Of a stretch of 45,187 bases of DNA, positions 1 to 7,494 are shown in pieces (positions within the stretch are counted from its first letter, which is position 1; each line of letters opens with the position of its first letter). The notes under the pieces are model-generated. The model made no database searches and was not told the origin of the DNA. It saw only the letters and a list, made by a program, of their open reading frames with translations. The stretch is from Oscillospiraceae bacterium (GTDB lineage Bacteria; Bacillota; Clostridia; Oscillospirales; Oscillospiraceae). The stretch lies in contig JAFXTM010000049.1 of NCBI GenBank assembly GCA_017535865.1, positions 1 through 45,187 of the forward strand. Direction: 5' to 3'. Position numbers and translations under genes: made by a program.

Positions 1-1026
1 CTGCCCGACGTCCTGACCTGGGACTTTGTGTGGGAGGCGTCCGACGCCGCGGCGGTGAAGGACGAAAACGGGATCTACCCCGTCAACGGGCAGAAGGTGA
101 TGATCCCCTTCATCTACAAATCCACCGACAACATGATGATCCAGCTGCTCAAGCAGAAAGACGCGGGCTATTCCACCGCCGCCGGGGAGATCCGGATCTT
201 CAACGACACAACGAAGGAGCTCCTCTATACCATCGCGTCCCACGTCAAAAACGGCGCCTTCTCGACCTTCAAGATCTCCAGCTATCCCGCCAACTTCCTC
301 AACGCCGGCCAGTGTCTTTTTGCGGTGGACTCCACCGCCGGCGCGACCTGGATCGGCACCGACGCGCCGCTGCTGGACATCAGCCCCGACAAGCTCGTGC
401 GCTTTGAGACCGCCGTGCTCCCCGTGCCGCAGTTCGATCCGGAGCATCCGGTCATGATCTCTCAGGGCCCGAGCATCTGCGTCTTCAACAAGAGCGACCC
501 GCAGGAGGTCCTGGCCGCCTGGCTCTTCGCGCAGTACCTGCTCACGAATGAGGTGCAGATCGCCTACGCTGAGACCGAAGGCTATATGCCCGTCACGGCC
601 AAGGCGCAGAACGACCCGGTCTATCAGGACTATCTCAGCCGCGCGGGCGAGGACAACAACGCGCACTACGCCGTCAAGATCCAGGCCACGCAGCTCGGGC
701 TCGCGAATATCGGCAACACCTTCGTGACGCCCGTCTTCAACGGCTCGGCCTCCCTGCGCGACGCGGCGGGGCAGCTTATCGAGGACGTGACCAAGTCCGT
801 GCGCCGCAAGCAGACCGTGGACGAGAGCTATATGCAGAAGCTCTTCTCCGACACGAGCGCGCTCTACCGCCTCGACCAGATCAGCGGGAACGCGGGCAGC
901 CGGGCGGAGCTCGGTCCCCTGCCGCAGGCCGCCATCGTGCTGCTTACGACCCTCGCCGTCGCCTGGGTCCTGATCGGCCTCTACGCGGCAGCCGATGCCA
1001 TCCGAAAAAAGAAAAGCAATCGCTGA
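1..1026 (+). CDS. Extracellular solute-binding protein, 3' part, with C-terminal membrane anchor
   Basis: The frame is open from the left edge, so the N-terminus is outside the window; 341 residues are visible. The pattern, including an asparagine/aspartate-rich ligand lobe and a stretch reading AETEGYMPVTAKAQNDPVY, resembles the C-terminal lobe of family 1 ABC solute-binding proteins (sugar or polyamine type). Unusually, the chain ends in one hydrophobic helix (about fragment residues 311-333, AAIVLLTTLAVAWVLIGLY) and a basic KKKSNR tail, which would anchor it to the membrane from the C-terminus. A strong terminator follows. The substrate cannot be told, and permease genes are not in view. 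Family call is fairly safe, function is inference. Confidence 0.7.
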   Translation: MPDVLTWDFVWEASDAAAVKDENGIYPVNGQKVMIPFIYKSTDNMMIQLLKQKDAGYSTAAGEIRIFNDTTKELLYTIASHVKNGAFSTFKISSYPANFLNAGQCLFAVDSTAGATWIGTDAPLLDISPDKLVRFETAVLPVPQFDPEHPVMISQGPSICVFNKSDPQEVLAAWLFAQYLLTNEVQIAYAETEGYMPVTAKAQNDPVYQDYLSRAGEDNNAHYAVKIQATQLGLANIGNTFVTPVFNGSASLRDAAGQLIEDVTKSVRRKQTVDESYMQKLFSDTSALYRLDQISGNAGSRAELGPLPQAAIVLLTTLAVAWVLIGLYAAADAIRKKKSNR

Positions 1027-1029
1027 GAC

Positions 1030-1070
1030 GCGGAGCGCTCTCTTTTTCAGGGCGCTCCGCTCTTCTTTTT
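1030..1070 (+). terminator. Rho-independent terminator after the solute-binding protein gene
   Basis: A 9-bp perfect stem (gcggagcgc at 1030-1038 with gcgctccgc at 1052-1060) is followed by a T-rich run through 1070. It separates the first gene from the flavoprotein gene. Confidence 0.85.
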
Positions 1071-1106
1071 TATATTGTCAAATTTTTAACAGTTTGTCAC
1101 ATTCCC

Positions 1107-1134
1107 TTGATTTCCTTTGTATTTCCAGTATAAT
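1107..1134 (+). promoter_or_regulatory. Sigma-A type promoter of the flavoprotein lipoprotein gene
   Basis: TTGATT (1107-1112), a 16-bp spacer and TATAAT (1129-1134) lie in an AT-rich patch. The predicted leader is about 45 nt and carries AGGAGG (1175-1180) six bases before the ATG at 1187. No riboswitch-like fold was recognised in the leader. Confidence 0.7.
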
Positions 1135-1186
1135 AAAAACGTTCCGAGCCATACTTTCATTAGCCGAATCAATGAGGAGGACTGAC

Positions 1187-4100
1187 ATGAAAAAACTATT
1201 AGCCCTTGTTCTCGCGTTGGTTATGGTGTTCGGCCTGGCCGCCTGCGGTCAGACGGCCGCTCCCGCCGCAACGGAAGCGCCCGCCACCCCCGCGCCTACC
1301 GAGGAGCCGACTCCCGAACCGACCGAGGAACCCGTACCCGAGCCGACCGTGATGAGCTATGCGGACTTCACGGCCGCCGAGCTCGACAGCCTGGTCACGG
1401 TAGAGACCTATGTCCAGGCCAAGCAGTCCTGGTGGGAAGACAAGGCCACCTTCTATACTCAGGCGGAGGACGGCGCGTACTTCCTGTACAACATGCCCTG
1501 CTCCGAGGAGGAGTTCAATGCGCTCGTCCCCGGCACCAAGATCCGTGTGACCGGCTATAAGGCCGAGTGGGCCGGCGAGGTCGAGATCACGGACGCGAGC
1601 TTTGAGGTCCTGGAGGCCGAGCCCTTCCTGGCCGAGGCCAAGGACGTGACCGCGCTGCTCGGCACCGACGAGCTCGCCGCCAGCCAGAACCAGCTCGTCG
1701 CCTTCAAGGGCATGACCGTCGAACCCTACGATGAGTCCGGCGCCGCTTTTGCCTACAAGAACCCGAACGATCAGACCGACGACCTGTATTTCAAGGTCTC
1801 CAAGGACGGCGCGACCTATGAGTTCTGCGTGGAGTTCTATCTCTGCGGCAAGGACACCGAGGTCTATCAGGCCGTCGAGGCCCTGAACGTCGGCGATATC
1901 GTCGACCTCGAGGGTTTCCTGTACTGGTACGAGGGACCCAACCCGCATATCACCGCGCTGACCGTCGTCGAGGCCGCTCCCGCGGCCCCCGCGGTGATGA
2001 GCTACGCCGACTACGCGGCCGCCGAGCCGGACACGTATGTCACGATCGAGACCTATGTCCAGGCCAAGCAGAGCTGGTGGGACAACAAGGCTACGCTCTA
2101 TACTCAGGATCAGGACGGCGCGTACTTCCTGTATAACGCCAACTGCTCCGAGGAGGAGTACGAGAAGCTCGTGCCCGGCACCAAGATCGGCGTGCAGGGC
2201 TATAAGGCCGAGTGGGCCGGCGAGGTCGAGATCACCGATGTGTACTTTGAGATCATCCCCGACGCCGACACCTACATAGCCGAGCCGACGGACATCACCG
2301 AGGTCTGGGGCACGGTGGACATGATCGGCTACATGAACCAGCTCGTCGCCTTCAAGGGCGCGAAGGTCGAGCCCTATGACGAGTCCGGCGCGGCTTTCGC
2401 CTACAAGAACCCCAACGACAAGACCGACGACCTGTATTTCAAGGTCACCATCGGCGACACGACCTATGAATTCTGCGTGGAGTTCTATCTCTGCGGCAAG
2501 GACACCGAGGTCTATCAGGCCGTCGAAGCTCTGAACGTCGGCGATATCGTCGATCTCGAGGGCTTCCTGTACTGGTACGAGGGACCCAACCCGCATATCA
2601 CCGCGCTGACCGTCGTCGAGGCCGCTCCTGCTGAGGAGCCCGCTGCCGAGGAGGCTGCCGCGGGCGAGCCCCAGACTCTGAGCGCAAAGGCGCCGGGCGT
2701 GTTCGGCGATCCGGTGGAGGTCGAGGTCGTGGCCGACGAGAACGGCATCTACTCGGTGGAGGTCACGAAGAACAACGAGACGCAGGGCATCGGGTCCATC
2801 GCGGTGGAGCAGCTGCCCGCGAAGATCGTGGAAGCCCAGAGCGTCGAGGTCGACGGCATCGCCGGTGCGACGATGACCTCGAATGCGATCAAGACCGCCG
2901 TGGCCGCGGCGCTGGCCGAGGCCGGGATCGATCCCGCGAACTTTGCCGCTCCCGAGGCGGAAGCCGAAGAGCCGGCCGAGGCCGCGGAAGCGGAGCCGGT
3001 AAGCTATGACGTAGACGTGGTGGTCGTTGGCGCGGGCGGCGCCGGCATGACGGCCGCCATCACCGCGCACGACGAGGGCAAGACCGTGCTGCTGCTCGAG
3101 AGCCAGGCCATGGTCGGCGGAAACTCCGTGCGCTCCACCGGCGGCATGAACGCCGCGAAGACCGAGTGGCAGGACGCCAACGCGTTCGATCAGGCCGCGG
3201 GCGTGGAGGCCACGCTGAAGAAGGTCGCCAACTACCCCGACAACGAGGAGATCCAGGCGCTGGGCGCCATCGTTGCGGAGCAGTGGGCCGCGTACCAGGA
3301 GAATCCCGAGGGCTACTTTGACACGACGGAGCTCTTCCGTCTCGACACGATGATCGGCGGCGGGGCGATGAATGATCCCTCGCTGGTGAAGACGCTGGCG
3401 GAGAACAGCGAGGCGGCGATCGAGTGGCTGGGCGAGCTTGATCCGCAGGTGATCCTGCACAACGTGGCCGCCTTCGGCGGCGCGTCGGTCAAGCGCATCC
3501 ACCGCCCGGTGGACGCGGACGGGAAGGTTCTGTCCGTGGGCGCCTATGTGGTGCCGCTGCTGAAGGAGAACGTGGAGAAGCGCGGCATCGAGGTGCTGCT
3601 GAACACCACGGCGACGGAGATCCTGCTCGATGAGAGCGGAGCGGCCTGCGGTGTGCTCGCCACCGGCGCGAACGGGGAGACGGTGACGGTGAACGCGAAG
3701 GCGGTCGTCATCACGACCGGCGGCTTCGGTGCGAACAACGACATGATCGCGTCCATCCGCCCAGAGCTTGACGGCTTCATCACGACCAACGCGCCCGGCA
3801 TCCAGGGCCAGGGCATCCGGATGGCGCAGGCGATCGGGGCCGACACGGTGGATCTGGCTCAGATCCAGCTGCACCCGACGGTACATGTCGAGGGCCCGAA
3901 CGCGGTGCTGATCACGGAGGGTCTGCGCGGCGACGGCGCGATCCTGGTCAACCAGGAGGGCGTCCGCTTCTATGACGAGGTCTCGACGCGCGACAAGGTA
4001 TCGGCCGCGGAGTTTGAGCAGACAGGCGGCTACGCGTGGCTGATCGTGGACAGCCGCATGAGCGACGCGTCCAACGTCATCCAGGGTTACATCAACAAGG

Positions 4101-4495
4101 GCTACGCCGTGAGCGGCGAGAGCTACGAGGCGTTGGCGGAGGCGATCGGGGCGCCGGCGGATGTGTTTGCGGCGACGATGGCCGACTGGAACGCGAAGGT
4201 CGAGGCGAAGGAGGACGCGGACTATGGGCGCGTGAGCTTTGCTAACCCACTTGACCAGGCTCCGTACTATGCGATCAAGGTGCAGCCGGGCATCCACCAC
4301 ACGATGGGCGGCATCAAGATCGACAGCGCGGCGCAGGTGATCGACACCGAGGGCAACGTGATCGCGGGCCTGTTCGCGGCGGGTGAAGTGACCGGCGGCG
4401 TGCACGGGAACAACCGTCTGGGCGGCAACGCCGTGGCGGACTTCACGATCTTCGGCCGGATCGCCGGCCAGAGCGCGGCGGCTTACGCCGGATAA
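1187..4495 (+). CDS. Extracytoplasmic FMN/FAD flavoprotein reductase (fumarate/urocanate reductase-like lipoprotein)
   Basis: 1102 residues. The ATG at 1187 is chosen for AGGAGG six bases upstream and a classic lipoprotein signal (MKKLLALVLALVMVFGLAAC, lipobox Cys20). A Pro/Thr/Glu-rich linker (21-54) precedes two near-identical 215-residue domains (55-269, 270-484) of unrecognised family. Then comes an FMN-binding domain with DGIAGATMT (556-564); by family knowledge ApbE would attach FMN covalently to Thr562. From about residue 605 to the end is an FAD_binding_2 fumarate-reductase-type domain with GAGGAG (615-620), HHTMGG and a terminal GNNRLGGNA carrying the family's active-site Arg. Such enzymes reduce fumarate, urocanate or related enoates outside the cell using electrons from membrane quinols or flavins. 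The substrate is not readable. Monocistronic, between two terminators. The FAD and FMN parts are confident; the role as a respiratory reductase is inference. Confidence 0.88.
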   Translation: MKKLLALVLALVMVFGLAACGQTAAPAATEAPATPAPTEEPTPEPTEEPVPEPTVMSYADFTAAELDSLVTVETYVQAKQSWWEDKATFYTQAEDGAYFLYNMPCSEEEFNALVPGTKIRVTGYKAEWAGEVEITDASFEVLEAEPFLAEAKDVTALLGTDELAASQNQLVAFKGMTVEPYDESGAAFAYKNPNDQTDDLYFKVSKDGATYEFCVEFYLCGKDTEVYQAVEALNVGDIVDLEGFLYWYEGPNPHITALTVVEAAPAAPAVMSYADYAAAEPDTYVTIETYVQAKQSWWDNKATLYTQDQDGAYFLYNANCSEEEYEKLVPGTKIGVQGYKAEWAGEVEITDVYFEIIPDADTYIAEPTDITEVWGTVDMIGYMNQLVAFKGAKVEPYDESGAAFAYKNPNDKTDDLYFKVTIGDTTYEFCVEFYLCGKDTEVYQAVEALNVGDIVDLEGFLYWYEGPNPHITALTVVEAAPAEEPAAEEAAAGEPQTLSAKAPGVFGDPVEVEVVADENGIYSVEVTKNNETQGIGSIAVEQLPAKIVEAQSVEVDGIAGATMTSNAIKTAVAAALAEAGIDPANFAAPEAEAEEPAEAAEAEPVSYDVDVVVVGAGGAGMTAAITAHDEGKTVLLLESQAMVGGNSVRSTGGMNAAKTEWQDANAFDQAAGVEATLKKVANYPDNEEIQALGAIVAEQWAAYQENPEGYFDTTELFRLDTMIGGGAMNDPSLVKTLAENSEAAIEWLGELDPQVILHNVAAFGGASVKRIHRPVDADGKVLSVGAYVVPLLKENVEKRGIEVLLNTTATEILLDESGAACGVLATGANGETVTVNAKAVVITTGGFGANNDMIASIRPELDGFITTNAPGIQGQGIRMAQAIGADTVDLAQIQLHPTVHVEGPNAVLITEGLRGDGAILVNQEGVRFYDEVSTRDKVSAAEFEQTGGYAWLIVDSRMSDASNVIQGYINKGYAVSGESYEALAEAIGAPADVFAATMADWNAKVEAKEDADYGRVSFANPLDQAPYYAIKVQPGIHHTMGGIKIDSAAQVIDTEGNVIAGLFAAGEVTGGVHGNNRLGGNAVADFTIFGRIAGQSAAAYAG
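1349..2638 (+). repeat. Tandem 645-bp in-frame duplication inside the flavoprotein gene
   Basis: Copies 1349-1993 and 1994-2638 encode the two domains that both begin VMSYAD and end TALTVVEAAPA. The period is 645 bp (215 codons). Parts are almost identical at DNA level (for example around 1855-1975 and 2503-2623), while the first thirds have diverged, so the duplication is old with partial homogenisation or uneven constraint. Confidence 0.9.
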
Positions 4496-4514
4496 GCCTT
4501 TCCCCTTACAAACG

Positions 4515-4544
4515 ATCTCCCTGCCTCCGGGCAGGGAGATTTTT
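4515..4544 (+). terminator. Terminator of the flavoprotein gene
   Basis: An 11-bp perfect stem (atctccctgcc 4515-4525 with ggcagggagat 4530-4540), a tccg tetraloop and TTTTT to 4544. It lies 20 bases after the stop codon. Confidence 0.9.
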
Positions 4545-4590
4545 ATGGGAGAACGGGCACGGCCGGATGTCCTTCGTCGGGAGCGCACGC

Positions 4591-4635
4591 AAAAAACCGC
4601 CGCGGAGCCTGTTGCTCCGCGGCGGTTTCCGTTTT
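4591..4635 (-). terminator. Terminator of the mscS gene
   Basis: A 12-bp GC-rich stem (4597-4608 with 4614-4625) has AAAAAA at 4591-4596, which is a T-run on the minus strand. It also has a weaker T-rich tract on the plus side and may work in both directions. Confidence 0.8.
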
Positions 4636-4647
4636 GTTTCGATGCTT

Positions 4648-5448
4648 TTATTTCTCCACGATGTGGACGTTGACGTGCTCGTAGCTGAACTTGACGCCCT
4701 TCTCGGCGAAGGCCTCGCGCACGTTCTCGTTGAGGTTGAAGTACACATCCCAGTAGTCGGCGTTCTTGCACCAGACGCGGACCACATATTCCACCGTGCT
4801 GCCCTTGTACTCAAGCAGACGGACGAAGGGGGCGGGATCGCTGAGGATACGCTCGTCCTTCGAGATGGCGGAGGCGATGGCGGCCTTCACGTCCTCGGTC
4901 GGGCACTCATAGGAGGCGGTGAAGGTACGGTCGACGCGGCGCAGCGGCTCGCGGCTGTAGTTGTTGACGGTGCCGGCGGTCACGTCGCTGTTGGGGATGG
5001 AGACGGCAATGTTGTCGAGCGTGTCGAGCTGGGTGTAGAAGAGGCCCACGGCCTTGACAATGCCGGTCTTGCCCGCGACCTCGACGAAGTCGCCGCTGGA
5101 GAAGGGCTTGGCGATCAGCAGGGTGATGCCGGAGAAGAGGTTGGACATCACGTTCTGCACGGACAGGGACAGAGCCAGGCCGGCTACGCTGACCAGCGCG
5201 ACCAGCGAGGTGGTGTTGATGCCCAGGGCATTGGCAACGATGATGACGGCGAGGATCCACAGGAGCGTCCGGACGCCGGAGCTGATGTAATGGCGGAGCG
5301 TGGCGTCGAGCCTGGGGCTGCGCTCCAGGAGACGGTTGACGATGTTGGTGATGATCTTGATCGCGATGATGCAGATGAGCAGTGTCACGAGCGCGGAGAC
5401 GAGCGCGTTCACGGAGCTGATGCCCATGGCGGAGAGGACTTGATTCAT
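4648..5448 (-). CDS. mscS: Small-conductance mechanosensitive channel, MscS family
   Basis: 266 residues, close to the 286 of the E. coli protein. It forms a heptameric membrane channel that opens under membrane tension and releases solutes at hypo-osmotic shock. Three hydrophobic helices are visible: about 14-37, 60-78 and the Gly/Ala-patterned pore helix about 86-118 (VSVAGLALSLSVQN, then FSGITLL). The cytoplasmic beta domain follows (SGDFVEVAGKTGIVKAVGLF, IPNSDVTAGTVNNYSREP). The ATG at 5446-5448 has AAGGAG eight bases upstream. It is a single-gene unit with its own promoter at 5482-5510 and terminator. Confidence 0.95.
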   Translation of the reverse strand: MNQVLSAMGISSVNALVSALVTLLICIIAIKIITNIVNRLLERSPRLDATLRHYISSGVRTLLWILAVIIVANALGINTTSLVALVSVAGLALSLSVQNVMSNLFSGITLLIAKPFSSGDFVEVAGKTGIVKAVGLFYTQLDTLDNIAVSIPNSDVTAGTVNNYSREPLRRVDRTFTASYECPTEDVKAAIASAISKDERILSDPAPFVRLLEYKGSTVEYVVRVWCKNADYWDVYFNLNENVREAFAEKGVKFSYEHVNVHIVEK

Positions 5449-5481
5449 AGGAAAGGCTCCTTTCTTATTTGAGATGTTTCT

Positions 5482-5510
5482 ATTGTAAACGAAAGGTCCG
5501 GCCTTGTAAA
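5482..5510 (-). promoter_or_regulatory. Sigma-A type promoter of mscS
   Basis: On the minus strand: TTTACA (5505-5510), a 17-bp spacer, and TACAAT (5482-5487). It lies about 35 bases before the start codon. Confidence 0.7.
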
Positions 5511-5563
5511 TGACTTAACGAGGTTTTTTTTCGGGGAGAATGAGATATCCTTTCTCCGATCGG

Positions 5564-5577
5564 TAGATATAGGGTGA
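5564..5577 (+). promoter_or_regulatory. Shared leader box of sigma module 1
   Basis: TAGATATAGGGTGA lies 35 bases before the proposed start at 5599. Closely related boxes occur before the other three sigma genes at 28, 36 and 36 bases. It is a candidate -10 region, perhaps recognised by the cognate sigma factor. I could not define a matching -35 element. Confidence 0.45.
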
Positions 5578-5598
5578 GACAGAAAGGAAGTGAGGCGC

Positions 5599-6156
5599 TT
5601 GGACGATCGACAGATCATCGCGCTCTTCAACGCGCGCTCGGAGCAGGCGATCGCGGAGCTGGAGAAAAAATACGGCGGCGCTATCCGGAAGACGGCGGGG
5701 AACATACTCGCCGACCGGCAGGATGTGGAGGAATGCGTAAACGATACCTATCTCGGCGTCTGGAATACGATCCCGCCCCAGGAGCCGGATCCCCTCTTCA
5801 GCTACGTCTGCCGCATCGCCCGCAACCAGGCCGTCAAGCGTTGCCACCGTGAGACGGCGCAGAAACGGAACCGGCAGTACGACCTGGCGCTGGACGAGCT
5901 GGCGGAGTGCATCCCCTCCACGGTCGACGTGGAGATGGAGCACGATGCCCGGGAGCTCGCGGACGCGGTCAGCCGCTTTCTGGCCTCACTCCGCTACGAG
6001 GATCGCTTCTGCTTCCTGCGGCGCTATTTCTACGCCGATGCCGTGTCGGACATCGCCGCGCAGCTGCGCTGGAGCAGCCACCGCGTCTCGGTCCGTCTCA
6101 GCCGTGTGCGGGAAAAACTGCATCACACTTTGAAGGAGGAGGGTTTGCTGGAATGA
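5599..6156 (+). CDS. ECF-like sigma-70 family sigma factor (module 1)
   Basis: 185 residues from the TTG at 5599. Region 2 covers about residues 15-85 (NILADRQDVEECVNDTYLGVWN is the classic ECF stretch) and region 4 about 125-178 (helix-turn-helix near IAAQLRWSSHRVSVRLSRV). It would direct RNA polymerase to a dedicated promoter. A GTG at 5590 is also in frame, but TTG gives exactly the 185 residues and MDD-type N-terminus of the three paralogues, keeps the leader-box distance (35 versus 36), and leaves room for GGAAGTGAGG as ribosome site. The stop overlaps the next start by ATGA, so the pair is translationally coupled. The family is clear; the regulon is unknown. Confidence 0.9.
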   Translation: MDDRQIIALFNARSEQAIAELEKKYGGAIRKTAGNILADRQDVEECVNDTYLGVWNTIPPQEPDPLFSYVCRIARNQAVKRCHRETAQKRNRQYDLALDELAECIPSTVDVEMEHDARELADAVSRFLASLRYEDRFCFLRRYFYADAVSDIAAQLRWSSHRVSVRLSRVREKLHHTLKEEGLLE

Positions 6157-7016
6157 AACGGGAAAACCTGTCGGAGATCCTCGGCCTGCTCGATGAGCGG
6201 CTCATCGCCGAGGCGCGCGTGTATGATCCGTCCGCCGGCGGCCGCTCCCCGGAAAGGATCCGGCCGATGAAGAAAAAGCGCATTGTCACCCTCGCGCTGG
6301 CGGCGGCCCTGCTGCTGTCGCTCAGCATCGCGGCCTACGCCGCCTACAACGCTGTCGGCACGCCGCAGGCCGCGGAAAAGATCGCCCTGGAGCAGATCGA
6401 GCGCTGGAAGGAGCTGGGGCTTCTCTCCCCCGGCTTTGCGCTCGCGGACAAAGCCTACGATATCCGCGAGAGCCCGGAGCATGTCGGGAGCGACTACTGG
6501 TTCGGGCGGATCTTCACGCACAGCTACAACCTGAAATTCCGCCGCGATCTCGAAAACGACAGGCGCTGCAGCGCCTTCCTGCGCGTCGACACGATGAGCG
6601 GCAAGATCACGGAGGCGAGCCTCGACGCGCAGGCGGAGGCAGGTCGGGAGCCGGTGTCCGAGATCCGCGGGACGGATGAGAACGGGGCGGAGAAGAGCTG
6701 GTACTACTACGATAACTACGAGGACATTTTCCCCGCCGACATGACCGTGGACCGCTTCTGCTCGCTCCTCGCGCAGTACTGGGGCTTTGGCGGCTACACG
6801 ATCGCCGATACCGACGATACGGAATACTATCACGAGCACTGGGAGGCCGTCGACGGCTCGACGCTGCTGCGGGACCTGGCCTCCATCAACCCGAACTACT
6901 ATCTCACCGTCTTCTTCGACGGCGATCAGACCGGCGTCCCCATGTACATCCAGCTGCATTCCTTCCCGGGCGGCTATGTGAATCTCATGCTCGGGACGAA
7001 CCACGGCATCGGCTAA
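6153..7016 (+). CDS. Membrane-anchored partner of sigma factor 1, putative anti-sigma factor
   Basis: 287 residues; the start overlaps the sigma stop by 4 bases. A cytoplasmic head of about 38 residues carries ILGLLDERLIAEA, then SPERIRPMKKKRI and one membrane helix (about 43-63, LALAAALLLSLSIAAYAAY). The remaining roughly 220 residues are outside and rich in Tyr, Asp and Trp (for example KSWYYYDNYED); I do not recognise a named domain. The head and anchor match the three other sigma partners in this window, while the outer domain does not. Position and topology suggest an anti-sigma factor that senses an envelope signal; this is inference, and the head is shorter than a normal anti-sigma domain. 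Confidence 0.7.
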   Translation: MKRENLSEILGLLDERLIAEARVYDPSAGGRSPERIRPMKKKRIVTLALAAALLLSLSIAAYAAYNAVGTPQAAEKIALEQIERWKELGLLSPGFALADKAYDIRESPEHVGSDYWFGRIFTHSYNLKFRRDLENDRRCSAFLRVDTMSGKITEASLDAQAEAGREPVSEIRGTDENGAEKSWYYYDNYEDIFPADMTVDRFCSLLAQYWGFGGYTIADTDDTEYYHEHWEAVDGSTLLRDLASINPNYYLTVFFDGDQTGVPMYIQLHSFPGGYVNLMLGTNHGIG

Positions 7017-7029
7017 GCCCCTGTCGAAC

Positions 7030-7070
7030 AAGCGCCGCGGAGCTTTTGCTCTGCGGCGCTTGTCAATTTT
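7030..7070 (+). terminator. Terminator after sigma module 1
   Basis: A 14-bp stem (7030-7043 with 7048-7061, one G-U type mismatch) has a TTTT loop and is followed by TTGTCAATTTT. The stem core GCCGCGGAGC resembles that of the terminator at 4597-4625. It lies between convergent genes and may also end ruvX transcription. Confidence 0.75.
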
Positions 7071-7076
7071 ATCCGT

Positions 7077-7484
7077 TCACAGACTCCCGAGGTAGCCCTC
7101 AAGGATCAGGCTCGCCGCCACGGCGTCCACGCTGCGGCGGTGCTGCTTCTCCTTTTTCCCGTTGGCGTGCAGGATGGCGTGCGCCTCGATGCTGCTGCGC
7201 CGTTCATCCCACAGGATGACCGGCAGGCCCGTATCCCGCAGCAGCAGCTCCCGGAACGCACGGCTCTTCTCCGCGCGCGGTCCCTCGCTGCCGTCCATGT
7301 TTTTCGGCAGGCCCAGCACCAGCGTTCCCACCTCGCGCGCTTTCGCTTCCTCCGCGATGCGGGCCGAGGCGCGCTCCATATCCCACTCCTGCATCGTCCA
7401 GGCCTCTCCGCAGAGCAGGCCAAGCGGGTCGGACACAGCCAGCCCGATGCGCCGGTCGCCGTAATCGATCGCCATAACTCTCAT
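7077..7484 (-). CDS. ruvX: Putative pre-16S rRNA nuclease / Holliday junction resolvase-like YqgF
   Basis: 135 residues, the usual family length. An RNase-H-like fold is shown by VMAIDYGDRRIGLAVSD at the N-terminus (metal-binding Asp), LVLGLPKNMDGSEGPRA in the middle and LWDERRSS plus SVDAVAASLIL near the end. The family processes the 16S rRNA 5' end. The ATG at 7482-7484 is preferred over a longer frame because GAGGTG lies seven bases upstream. It starts 10 bases after the folC stop and its ribosome site overlaps that stop, so the two are one transcription unit. Confidence 0.92.
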   Translation of the reverse strand: MRVMAIDYGDRRIGLAVSDPLGLLCGEAWTMQEWDMERASARIAEEAKAREVGTLVLGLPKNMDGSEGPRAEKSRAFRELLLRDTGLPVILWDERRSSIEAHAILHANGKKEKQHRRSVDAVAASLILEGYLGSL

Positions 7485-7494
7485 GCCGCTCACC

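Noticed and set aside
1071-1186. Riboswitch before the flavoprotein gene
   Set aside because: The FMN riboswitch core is not present; the region is an AT-rich promoter and a short leader.
1199-4771. A 1190-codon open frame antisense to the flavoprotein gene
   Set aside because: High-GC codon bias opens the opposite frame. The peptide is rich in Arg, Gly, His and Leu with no family pattern and no ribosome site; the sense strand is clearly coding.
4591-7061. Similar hairpins at 4597 and 7030 as members of a mobile repeat family
   Set aside because: They share only a GC-rich core and each sits at a gene end with a T-tract; simplest reading is terminators.
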